This document shows positions 24,452-33,035 of a stretch of DNA of 64,000 nt, one piece after another; positions within the stretch are counted from its first letter, which is position 1; every line of letters begins with the position of its first letter. The position numbers and the translations under genes were made by a program. Under the pieces are notes generated by a model. That model saw only the letters and a list, made by a program, of their open reading frames with translations, did not search any database and was not told the origin of the DNA. Source of the stretch: an uncultured Verrucomicrobiales bacterium (GTDB lineage Bacteria; Verrucomicrobiota; Verrucomicrobiia; Verrucomicrobiales; Akkermansiaceae); assembly GCA_937928545.1 (NCBI GenBank), contig CALGJQ010000024.1, positions 1-64,000 on the forward strand, in the 5' to 3' direction.

Positions 24452-25363
24452 CTACTCCCCGATCAACCTCGTAATCTCCAGCGCCACCGCCAAAGCATCC
24501 GCCCCTTGTTGTCCCGTCACCGCCGGAGTCTTGCCATCCCTGACACTCTCCGCAAAAGCCGCCAATTCTAACTTCAATGGCTCATCCTTCTCCACCTCCA
24601 CCTTCGCTTTCTGAATTCCCCCGCCTTCTTTCCAATACATCTCGCCCGTCTGCTCCTGATAATCGAGCGACAAATACCCATCATCTTGAAACACCCGAAT
24701 CTTGCGCAACCTCTCCGGACTAATCCGGCTCGCGGTGACATTCGCCACGCAGCCATTCTCAAAGCGAATCCGCGCATTCGCAATATCCTCACTCTTCATC
24801 AAAACCGGCACCCCCACCGCATCGATGCTCTCGATGGGCGACTTCACCAAATGAAGAATAATCTCAAGGTCATGAATCATCAGGTCCAAAACCACCCCAA
24901 TATCGATACTCCGATTCGGAAAAGGTGAAAGTCGATGAGCCTCAATGAACTTCGGATGATTCAACTTAGCCTCCAGCTCTCGCATCACGGGGTTAAATCT
25001 CTCAATATGACCGATTTGCAGAATCCGATCATGCTCTGCCGCCAAAGCCACTAATTCCTGAGCCTCCTCCACACTCGGCGCAATCGGCTTTTCCATGAGA
25101 ACGTGAATTCCCCGCTTCATCAAATCTCCTCCCACCGCAAGGTGCGCCACCGTCGGCACCGCCACACTCGCCAAATCACAGGCTTCCGCCAGCGCATCGA
25201 GCGAATCAACCGCCTGAGCCCCAAATTCATCCGCCACCTCCTTCGCACGCTCCAAATCAGCGTCATAGACCGCTGCCAGCTCCGTTCCCTCGATCATCGA
25301 ATAGCATCTCGCGTGGTTTCTCCCCATCGATCCTGACCCTGCCACTCCGGCTCGCAATTTCAT
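24452..25363 (-). CDS. Gfo/Idh/MocA-family NAD(P)-dependent oxidoreductase
   Basis: A 303-residue protein. Seen: N-terminal Rossmann motif AGVAGSGSMGRNHARCY, the family signature HVLMEKPIAPSVEEA with its catalytic Lys, then GHIERFNPV and LDLMIHDLEIIL with the catalytic His. The GHIERFNP pattern occurs in UDP-sugar 3-dehydrogenases such as GnnA and in homologues located near lipid A genes, so a nucleotide-sugar substrate is plausible but not shown. The ATG at 25363 (MKLRAGVAG) was chosen over longer readings. It is transcribed divergently from the ABC cassette, and its stop lies beside REP copy 3. Confidence 0.85.
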   Translation of the reverse strand: MKLRAGVAGSGSMGRNHARCYSMIEGTELAAVYDADLERAKEVADEFGAQAVDSLDALAEACDLASVAVPTVAHLAVGGDLMKRGIHVLMEKPIAPSVEEAQELVALAAEHDRILQIGHIERFNPVMRELEAKLNHPKFIEAHRLSPFPNRSIDIGVVLDLMIHDLEIILHLVKSPIESIDAVGVPVLMKSEDIANARIRFENGCVANVTASRISPERLRKIRVFQDDGYLSLDYQEQTGEMYWKEGGGIQKAKVEVEKDEPLKLELAAFAESVRDGKTPAVTGQQGADALAVALEITRLIGE

Positions 25364-25501
25364 GAAAGAAGTCCTCTCAGATCTCAAAGCCATTGCCAAA
25401 CAACTTTCCACTTGAAAAAAAGCTTCCCTCTTCAAAATTCCCAAACAAATTAACGCCGCTCACCGCTTACCCCGGTGTCCACACAGCAAATTTGACATTC
25501 T

Positions 25502-26227
25502 ATGATTGAAGTTACCGGTCTCACAAAACGTTTTGGCTCCAAAATAGCCGTCGATAATCTCTCATTCTCCGTCGAAAAGGGCGAAGTCCTAGGCTTTCTC
25601 GGGCCAAACGGAGCTGGAAAATCCACCACCATGCGCATGGTCACCGGATTCCTCCCCGTCACCAAAGGGAAAATTGAAATCTCCGGCATCTCGGTCATCA
25701 AAAACCCCATCGAAGCCAAAAAGAAAATCGGCTACCTCCCCGAATCCGCCCCGCTCTACAACGACATGACCGTTCAGAGCTTCCTAAAATTCTGCGCCTC
25801 GATGCGCGGACTCAGTGGTGCCGCTCGAAAAGAAGCCGTCGCCAAATCCATCGAGACCTGCTTCCTCGAAAACGTCGCCCGCCAATCCATCGGCACCCTC
25901 TCCAAAGGTTATCGTCACCGCACCTGCCTCGCGCAATCTCTCCTCCACGATCCCGAAGTTCTCGTCCTCGACGAACCAACCGACGGTCTCGACCCCAACC
26001 AAAAGCTCGAAGTCCGCAAGCTCATCAAAAACCTCGGCAAGGAAAAGGCCATCCTCTTCTCCACCCACATTCTCGAAGAAGTCTCCGCCGCCTGCACCCG
26101 CGCCGTCATCGTTGACCAAGGAACGATCGTCGCCGACGGAACTCCTGAGCAACTCATCAATGAAGGAGGAGGATCACTCTACGATCTCTTCCACAAGGTC
26201 ACCACTTTCGACACCCCAGCTGCCTAA
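25502..26227 (+). CDS. ABC transporter ATPase, GldA-like
   Basis: A 241-residue ATP-binding subunit. Seen: Walker A GPNGAGKST at about residues 36-44, Q-loop region GYLPESAPLY, signature LSKGYRHRTCLAQ, Walker B VLVLDEPTDGLD and the switch His in LFSTHILEE. It closely resembles the ATPases of gliding-type (Gld) and Nos/CcmA-like exporters. It is the first gene of a four-gene cassette (ATPase, permease, GldG-like, DUF4340) separated by 27-36 bases. The substrate is unknown. Confidence 0.9.
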   Translation: MIEVTGLTKRFGSKIAVDNLSFSVEKGEVLGFLGPNGAGKSTTMRMVTGFLPVTKGKIEISGISVIKNPIEAKKKIGYLPESAPLYNDMTVQSFLKFCASMRGLSGAARKEAVAKSIETCFLENVARQSIGTLSKGYRHRTCLAQSLLHDPEVLVLDEPTDGLDPNQKLEVRKLIKNLGKEKAILFSTHILEEVSAACTRAVIVDQGTIVADGTPEQLINEGGGSLYDLFHKVTTFDTPAA

Positions 26228-26254
26228 GTTTTCAATTTCCAACATCTCAGTCAT

Positions 26255-26986
26255 ATGAACACCTGGACTATTTTCAAACGCGAGCTCACCAGCTACTTCA
26301 CGCAACCTACCGCTTACGCCATCGTCATCATCTTTGGCTTTCTCTCCACCCTCCTCGCTTTCACCATCGGAGGATTTTGGAATATTGGTGATGCCAGCCT
26401 ACATGGCTCATTTTTCCGCTTCCACCCTCTCCTTCTTATGATTCTTGTGCCTGCCGTAAGCATGCGCCAATGGTCAGACGAGCACTCAACCAATACCATC
26501 GAGCTCCTCGGCACCTTCCCCGTGAACTTACGCAGTGCCATTTGGGGTAAATTCCTCGCCTCAGCCCTCGTCTGGGCCTTGGCTCTCGCTCTCACCTTCC
26601 CCATGATCGTCGCGGTCAACCACCTCGGCACCCCCGACAACTGGACCATTTTCTCAGGATACCTCGGCAGCTTCCTAGTCTGCCTCACCTTCCTAGCCAT
26701 CACGACCCTTGTCTCTTCCTTCACGCGAGACCAAGTCGTCGCCCTCATCGCCTCCGTCGCAATTTGCTGCATCCTCACCATCCTCGGTTGGGAACCTGTC
26801 ATTAACGAGATCCGCCGCTCCGGTTCGGATGCCGCCGTTGAAACGATGACCAAACTTGGCATCTACAGCCACTTCTTCGAGGCCACTCTAGGTAAGATCT
26901 CCTTCACGAGCCTTCTCTACTTTATCGGACTCATCATCACCTGCCTCTTTGGAACGAACATGGTTCTGAAATCACAACGTGCCTAA
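26255..26986 (+). CDS. ABC transporter permease, GldF-like
   Basis: A 243-residue integral membrane protein with six hydrophobic segments, beginning MNTWTIFKRELTSYFTQPTAY, the typical start of ABC-2 type permeases. The RQWSDEHSTNTIELLGTFPV segment after the second span is the conserved intracellular coupling region of the GldF/NosY group. It pairs with the ATPase upstream and the GldG-like protein downstream. Confidence 0.88.
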   Translation: MNTWTIFKRELTSYFTQPTAYAIVIIFGFLSTLLAFTIGGFWNIGDASLHGSFFRFHPLLLMILVPAVSMRQWSDEHSTNTIELLGTFPVNLRSAIWGKFLASALVWALALALTFPMIVAVNHLGTPDNWTIFSGYLGSFLVCLTFLAITTLVSSFTRDQVVALIASVAICCILTILGWEPVINEIRRSGSDAAVETMTKLGIYSHFFEATLGKISFTSLLYFIGLIITCLFGTNMVLKSQRA

Positions 26987-27022
26987 TCCACTCTCAATTT
27001 TCACTTTCATCACTCAATTATC

Positions 27023-29113
27023 ATGACTGCCTTGAAATACCTTTTCTTCCTCCTCAGCGCCGGCGCCTTCGTCGCCTTCGGCCTTTCTTTTGGAAACGAA
27101 GACCTAGCTCCTTACCGCTGGCTCCTCCTCCTTCTGGGAGTCGCTTTCTTATCTTTCACTCCCAATAGCCGTGTCATCCGTGCTGCTTTTGGAACCGCCG
27201 TTCTGGCCGCTCTTGTCTTCTTCGTCACCCAGTTCCTTTCAGATCAATCCTTCGCCAACAAGAGCATCGATCTCACCAAAGACAATCGCTACACCCTGAC
27301 CGAAGGAACTCGCGCCATCCTCAAGGACCTCACCGAGCCCGTCACCATCAACTACTACGTCACTCGTGACGTCGATGGCACTCCCGCTTCCTTCAAGCGT
27401 CACATTCCACGAGTCGATAGCTTCCTCCGCGAGATCGAAAGCCTCGCTAAAGACGATCTCGTCACCCTCAACTTCGTCGATCCCGAACCCAACACTGACG
27501 AAGAGGATGCTGCCCTCCTCGACCAAGTTCAACAGATCGACGTTACCCAAGACGACAAAATGATCTTCGGAGCCTCCGTTAGCTCTCTCGATAAAAAGAC
27601 CGTCATTCCCGTCTTCGATCCTGAACAAGAAACTCAACTCGAGTTTCAAGTCGTCAGCGCCATCGCCGAAGTCACGATGCGGAATGCTCCCGTCATCGGC
27701 CTCATGTCCGCCCACAACCTCGACGTTGGCGGACAATCTCAACAAGGTTGGCTCTTCAACCAAGTCCTCAAGCGCAGCTACGATTCCGTAAACCTCAGCA
27801 TGACTCCCCTCCTCAACCTTGGAGATGTTTATGAAGATCGCGAATGGGGGGAGGCTCCTGACCATCTCGACCCCGAAAAAATCAAACTCATCCTCCTCAT
27901 CCACCCTGCTGGCATCACCCCAGAAGCCGAATTCGCTCTCGACCAATACCTCCTTCGCGGGGGCACCGTGATCGCCTGCGTTGATCCCATGTCCATGGTC
28001 GCGCAACAATCCGCCCGCCCCATGGCTCCCGGCATGCCTCCTCAAGGCGGCGTCCCCACCAGCTCCACTCTTCCCAATCTTTTCAAGAAGCACAACGTCG
28101 CCTTCAGCGCCTCACAGGTCATCATTGATCGCACTTACGCTCAGCAAAACCCCGCCGTTCTTCTCCTCAACAAGGAAGCGATGCCAGTTGAAGACGACAT
28201 CTCACTCGCCTCCATTCAAAACCTCGCCTTCCTCGCGGCAGGTGGCTTCAGCGGCTTAGAAAATAAGCCCATCGGCCCCGGCCTCGAAACAACCCGCTTA
28301 GTCGAATCATCCTATAAGCACACCTTCGTCGACAGCCAAACCCTCTCCAGCCCACAAGGTCAGCAGCAACTCCGCTTCGCCCTCGGCAGCAGGAATGAAA
28401 GTGATCAAAAACAATCCTACGTCACCCTTCTCAGCGGAACCTTCGAGTCAGCCTTCCCAGACGGCCCTCCCAGCACCGAGGATAAAAAGGAAGACAAAGA
28501 CGACGACACGGAGAAAAAAGAAGAGAAGACGGAAAGCTCCGCTCTCACCACCGGAACAAGCCGCGGAAACCTTTACCTCATCGCAGATTCCGACTTCCTC
28601 TACGATGGCCTCTCCTACCAATTCCAACGCTTCGGAAATAGCGGCTTCATGCAAACCGTCAGCGGAAACGGCCCCTTCATTCTCAATCTCATCGACCAAG
28701 CCGTCGGCTCCAAGCACCTCATCGGTGCCCGCGCCCGCACTCCGCTTTATCGTAACTTCACCGTTCTAAAGGACAAGGAAGCCGAACTTGAGAAAGTCGC
28801 CGGTGACCGCATCAAAGAACTCCAAGAAAAGGCCGCTCAAGCGAATCAAGAGATGCAAAAGATCCGCTCTCAGCTCACCAAGAATAACTCGGCCCAATCA
28901 AGCTCTGAATATCAGGCTCAAATTGCCGAATTCCGCAAAGCGGAAATCGAAGCAAGTAAGCAAATTCGTGAAGAGAAGAAATCTTATCAAAGTGAGATCG
29001 ACACGCTCAAAGCAGGCATCTTCTGGAAATCCATTCTCATCGTCCCTCTGATCGTCATTCTTATCGGACTACTCGTCTTCATCTGGCGTCGAGTCCTCAC
29101 CAACGCTCGCTAA
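27023..29113 (+). CDS. GldG-family ABC-type transport accessory protein
   Basis: A 696-residue protein. Three hydrophobic segments at the N-terminus (about 5-70) precede a large extracytoplasmic domain that starts with DLTKDNRYTLTEGTRAILKDL, the hallmark of the GldG/ABC_transp_aux family. LNFVDPEPN and APVIGLMSAHNLDVGG follow. A coiled coil (about 585-660) and one C-terminal membrane span (about 667-690) end the protein. Known: such proteins accompany GldA/GldF-type ABC subunits in many phyla, not only gliding bacteria. An acidic low-complexity insert lies at about 485-510. Confidence 0.87.
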   Translation: MTALKYLFFLLSAGAFVAFGLSFGNEDLAPYRWLLLLLGVAFLSFTPNSRVIRAAFGTAVLAALVFFVTQFLSDQSFANKSIDLTKDNRYTLTEGTRAILKDLTEPVTINYYVTRDVDGTPASFKRHIPRVDSFLREIESLAKDDLVTLNFVDPEPNTDEEDAALLDQVQQIDVTQDDKMIFGASVSSLDKKTVIPVFDPEQETQLEFQVVSAIAEVTMRNAPVIGLMSAHNLDVGGQSQQGWLFNQVLKRSYDSVNLSMTPLLNLGDVYEDREWGEAPDHLDPEKIKLILLIHPAGITPEAEFALDQYLLRGGTVIACVDPMSMVAQQSARPMAPGMPPQGGVPTSSTLPNLFKKHNVAFSASQVIIDRTYAQQNPAVLLLNKEAMPVEDDISLASIQNLAFLAAGGFSGLENKPIGPGLETTRLVESSYKHTFVDSQTLSSPQGQQQLRFALGSRNESDQKQSYVTLLSGTFESAFPDGPPSTEDKKEDKDDDTEKKEEKTESSALTTGTSRGNLYLIADSDFLYDGLSYQFQRFGNSGFMQTVSGNGPFILNLIDQAVGSKHLIGARARTPLYRNFTVLKDKEAELEKVAGDRIKELQEKAAQANQEMQKIRSQLTKNNSAQSSSEYQAQIAEFRKAEIEASKQIREEKKSYQSEIDTLKAGIFWKSILIVPLIVILIGLLVFIWRRVLTNAR

Positions 29114-29149
29114 ACTAACTTAATCAACCACGAACCAGTATCTGAAACC

Positions 29150-30667
29150 ATGTCACGACTTCACCTTCTGATTCTCTGGATCCTCGCCCTCGGAGCAGGC
29201 TTCCTCTTTATAAAAAGCAAAAGCGACCCCAACGCTTCTACCTCTCAAACCAAACTCGAAACAGGCTCCCCTGTCCTCCCTGAGAACCTTGTCGACACCA
29301 TCGACGAACTCAAGATCGAGAAAGACGGGAAATCCGTTAGCCTCAAGAAAACGGATGAGCAATGGCTCGTCGCCGAGCAGGACAACTTCCCCGCCAACAT
29401 CAACACGCTCACCCGCGTCTTTGATTCGCTCCGCGATGCCAAGGTCTCACAAGGGGTCGTCGCCTCAGATGAGTATTATGATCGCTTCAATCTCGACCCC
29501 TCTGTCGAGGACACCAGCAAGCGCCCCGACAGCATCACCCTTATCACCGCTGGTGAAGAGAGCGGAAAACTCTTCCTCGGAAAATCTCGCGAAGCGACCG
29601 GCGGCTCAAGTAAAACGGCCGGACGCTTTGTCCGCGTTTCAAACGACGACAGCGGAGTCTACATCGTTCAACAGACTTTCGCCTCAATCGATTCCGATTC
29701 TAGTAACTGGATCGACAAAGGATTTTCACCTCTCCAAGAAGGAGTCATTAAAATCTCAGTTTCCGCACCCCAAGACGAAAACTTCAAGCCATGGACGATT
29801 TCGCGGAAATCCGTCATTGATGATTTCTTGATCGAAGGACTCGAAGAAAAGCAGGAGACCAAAACCAACGAAACCGGAACCCTCAAGAACATCTTCAGCC
29901 GAGCCTCTTTCCTCGAACTCCTCAGCGAAGAAAATGCCAAAAAACGCTCTGACGAAAAAGGGACTCGCGAGATCAAAGCAACCGATTCCTCTGGCTCAAC
30001 CTTCCTCATCACCCTCACTCCTGAAAAGAAAGAGGAAGAAAAGAAGGACGACAAAGCTCCTGACCAAGCGGGTCCCATCCCTGCCCAGAACTACATCGCG
30101 ACTCTCAAAGTTCTCAATGGTCCCACCAAGCCTGAAACTCCAGCAGCCGATGCCGACACTCAAGCCAAGGCCGTCTATGAACAGCGTGTCGCTAACCTCG
30201 CCGATCTTTCTGCCAATGTGAACCGCATGAGAAAGAAATTCGAAGGTCGCTCCTTTCTTCTAAGCAAAGTCCCCCTCTCCCCGCTCCTTAAAAACCGAGG
30301 AGAATTCATTGGAGAGAAAAAGCCCGAACGTAAGAAAGCTTCCGTCACCACCCAGCCCATCCAAGTCCCGAAGCCCGGAGCGATTCCTGGCGTCCCATCG
30401 ACTGGCAAAACACCTCCTCCCTCACTCGCTCGACCAAAAGAGGCCATGCCTAAAAAGCCGAAAGTCGAAGCCACGACCCCACCGGTTGAAGTTCCCACTA
30501 AACCTGCTGAATTTGATCGTAACTCTCCTCCACCACTTCCCGGCAGCAAGCCCAAGCCCAAGGCAGAGCCAAAACCTAAGGCTCAACCAGCTCCAGAATC
30601 AGAGCCAAAGCCCGAAGCCCAGCCAGCTCCAGAGTCAGAGCCAAAACCTGAAGAAGTCGGGGAGTAG
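29150..30667 (+). CDS. DUF4340-domain envelope protein with Pro/Lys-rich tail
   Basis: A 505-residue protein. An N-terminal membrane anchor (about 4-22) precedes beta-rich repeats containing LKIEKDGKSVSLKKTDEQWLV and DSITLITAGEESGKLFLGK, the usual wording of DUF4340. That family nearly always follows GldG-like genes. The last 120 residues are Pro, Lys and Glu rich and end in two copies of AQPAPESEPKPE, which suggests a stiff spacer in the periplasm. It converges with the vWA gene, with one base between the stop codons. Confidence 0.82.
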   Translation: MSRLHLLILWILALGAGFLFIKSKSDPNASTSQTKLETGSPVLPENLVDTIDELKIEKDGKSVSLKKTDEQWLVAEQDNFPANINTLTRVFDSLRDAKVSQGVVASDEYYDRFNLDPSVEDTSKRPDSITLITAGEESGKLFLGKSREATGGSSKTAGRFVRVSNDDSGVYIVQQTFASIDSDSSNWIDKGFSPLQEGVIKISVSAPQDENFKPWTISRKSVIDDFLIEGLEEKQETKTNETGTLKNIFSRASFLELLSEENAKKRSDEKGTREIKATDSSGSTFLITLTPEKKEEEKKDDKAPDQAGPIPAQNYIATLKVLNGPTKPETPAADADTQAKAVYEQRVANLADLSANVNRMRKKFEGRSFLLSKVPLSPLLKNRGEFIGEKKPERKKASVTTQPIQVPKPGAIPGVPSTGKTPPPSLARPKEAMPKKPKVEATTPPVEVPTKPAEFDRNSPPPLPGSKPKPKAEPKPKAQPAPESEPKPEAQPAPESEPKPEEVGE

Positions 30668-30668
30668 G

Positions 30669-33035
30669 CTAACTCAGCCCTCCGCGTCTACGAATCACCC
30701 ACTCGATCGTCAGCAACAACGCGAGCAGGGTGAAAACCGGCCAAACGTCCCACAAGGAGGTCTCGCGAAGCTCGGTCCGAGTTTCGTCCCCTTTCAGATA
30801 AAGATCAGCGAGCGAAGCCCCTCCTTGATACATAAGTCCACCCGACATTTTGGCAATCGAATCAAGCAAGGGCTGATTGAGAGTTGTCTCTGAAAGCTCA
30901 ACCGCACTCCGCGCGCCCACCACTCGGAAGCTCGTCACCACCTCGTCCTTCACCTTCACTTCGTAAACTCCAGGCTTACGAAACGGCCCCGCCAGACTCT
31001 CGTGAATCCCGTTTGAATTCTCGCGAAACTGCAGAGGCACCTGAGTCACTTCCCCACTTTCATGGCTCACTTCGGCCATCAAGTTTTCTTCGATCACCGG
31101 ATTCAAATTCTCGTCACGCAGACGACTCATAATACGAACCCGATCATCCCCGGTATAAGTCAATTGGTCAGTCCCCAGTCGCACCGTCTTAGTTCCCGCC
31201 CGCAAGTTTGGACCAGCTCCCCAACGAACTAATTGCCCCCAAAAACGATGGTGGTAAATGTCTCCCACTCCCTCACGCAGACGCCAAGTCCGGTCCGCCA
31301 AAAGCATCGCCACCTTTCCCGCTCCCGTCTGACGAGTCACCAGCAAGGCATTCTCGGCCTCACGCTCCCGACGCCGTGCAACCTCATTCAGCGCCGCATC
31401 CAGCCCGTCAGAGGAACTCACCTTTCTCGTCCTCTTCTCCGCATCTTCAGCATACAAAAGAACCTCTGCCCCGGGCTGTAGCCCCTCCACCGGATGACGC
31501 CAGCGAATCAGCGGAAACTCTTTCCACAAAGCCTCATTTCTCATCTGCCCTTCCACCTGAGCCGTCACCGGATGAGTGCGCCCCAAATTAGTTAATCCAT
31601 AGCGAAAGCTCTCATCCCCACCATAGTAAGTTCTCCGAGAGGCTTCGTACTTCACCGGGATTAAGCCCTGCGCCACCTCTGAATTGAAGGCATGAGGCAT
31701 TGACTCTGGTCCCGCCACTAAAACCAGCAAAGCGGCACGCTCACTCACGCAAGCTGAAAGAATCTCCCACTGTTCGTCGCTCAACGACTTAGGCCCAATG
31801 TCACCAATAATGATCACATCGAACTTTCGCCATTCCTCCTCTGTTTCTGGCAGATGAGTTGCATTGGCATCACCAAAAGGACGACTCGCCGAAGCCACCA
31901 CCTTCTCCGGTGTATGGCCCGCGATTCGATCGGGCTTCAACAAGACTGATTGCAAATGAATCGACTGATCACGACCGTAGAAAAGATTCCGCAAGTAACG
32001 GAACTCCCAGCGAGGATGTTCATCAATCAATAAAACATTCGTCCGAGCGTCGCTCACCACCGTCTGAAAATCCCACGCATTGTTATTGTCAAAAGTCTCA
32101 TCCTCAAGACCGCTCAAAACCACGCGATACTCCCCCACTCCTCCTTCTTCTGGAGCATGACGGAATTTCACCTCCTCACGATAGTTATCCTGAGGGATCG
32201 CAATCTCTCTCGACTCTAATTCCTTTTCTCCCGCAAAGAGCTGAAGCTTCGCCTTCTTTCCACGGTAGCCATCAAATTTCAAAAGAGCTCCCACTCGAAT
32301 CCGGTCTCCCAAGTAAACCGAGTCAGGAGAACGAACCGAAATAATCGCGGCATCCTTCGGCGGAACCTCACTCCCTGAAGGAATGACCGCGATCGGAGCA
32401 TCCAAAATCCCAAATCTCCGCGCCACATCTTCCACGCTCCCCGGACGATTGTGACGACCATCGCTGAGCAAAACCATTCCCGCCAACTGATCCGGTGGCA
32501 CCTGATCCAGCACCGACTCCAAGCCACCCGCCAAATCAGTCGCCTGATCCCAACCTTCAACCTCCGCCGAGTCATCCATGAGCGCACGCCGCGCCGAGCG
32601 AATCTCCCGGACTCCCACCTTCCCCTCCAGCGCATCCAAAAGCCCACTTACTTCCAATTTCTCCCGCGCCAGTTCAAGCCGCGTCTTCGTCTGCCCCTCA
32701 TCAACCAAATCCATCGATGCGGAATCATCCACCAACACAATGACCTCACGCTTGATCTCCCGATCCACAAAGCGACTCCAAACCGGCTGCAAGAGAATCC
32801 AAAGCAAAAGCGCGAGCTCCGCCAAACGCAGCCCGACTAACAATCGCCCTCGCCGAGAACCAACCGCCGTGCGCTCATATCGATAGGTCCAAAGAACCAA
32901 TTCCGCTCCAATTGCCCCGATCAAAGGAATCACCCAAGCAGGCCAAAATGGATTCACCTCCAAGACCTTCGAAAGCAAAACAACCAAGCCCCAGAGAGCT
33001 AAGAAAATCAGAACGCCACGCAAAATCACTTTCAC
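30669..33035 (-). CDS. Membrane protein with vWA domain and glutamine-amidotransferase-like region
   Basis: A 788-residue protein: membrane spans at about 4-21, 32-50 and 66-83, then a vWA-like domain with MIDAS residues in LVDDSASM (Asp103, Ser105, Ser107). A middle region (NVLLIDEHPRWEFRYLRNLF, later IIIGDIGP) resembles the class I glutamine amidotransferase-like fold often fused in these proteins. No catalytic Cys triad was seen. One C-terminal span lies near 765-782. It is the last gene of the MoxR-DUF58-BatA-vWA operon and overlaps the preceding gene by 4 bases. Confidence 0.8.
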   Translation of the reverse strand: MKVILRGVLIFLALWGLVVLLSKVLEVNPFWPAWVIPLIGAIGAELVLWTYRYERTAVGSRRGRLLVGLRLAELALLLWILLQPVWSRFVDREIKREVIVLVDDSASMDLVDEGQTKTRLELAREKLEVSGLLDALEGKVGVREIRSARRALMDDSAEVEGWDQATDLAGGLESVLDQVPPDQLAGMVLLSDGRHNRPGSVEDVARRFGILDAPIAVIPSGSEVPPKDAAIISVRSPDSVYLGDRIRVGALLKFDGYRGKKAKLQLFAGEKELESREIAIPQDNYREEVKFRHAPEEGGVGEYRVVLSGLEDETFDNNNAWDFQTVVSDARTNVLLIDEHPRWEFRYLRNLFYGRDQSIHLQSVLLKPDRIAGHTPEKVVASASRPFGDANATHLPETEEEWRKFDVIIIGDIGPKSLSDEQWEILSACVSERAALLVLVAGPESMPHAFNSEVAQGLIPVKYEASRRTYYGGDESFRYGLTNLGRTHPVTAQVEGQMRNEALWKEFPLIRWRHPVEGLQPGAEVLLYAEDAEKRTRKVSSSDGLDAALNEVARRREREAENALLVTRQTGAGKVAMLLADRTWRLREGVGDIYHHRFWGQLVRWGAGPNLRAGTKTVRLGTDQLTYTGDDRVRIMSRLRDENLNPVIEENLMAEVSHESGEVTQVPLQFRENSNGIHESLAGPFRKPGVYEVKVKDEVVTSFRVVGARSAVELSETTLNQPLLDSIAKMSGGLMYQGGASLADLYLKGDETRTELRETSLWDVWPVFTLLALLLTIEWVIRRRGGLS

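Noticed and set aside
30540-30667. Short repeats coding AQPAPESEPKPE as a possible CRISPR or VNTR
   Set aside because: They are in-frame codon repeats within a Pro/Lys-rich protein tail, with two copies and no spacers.
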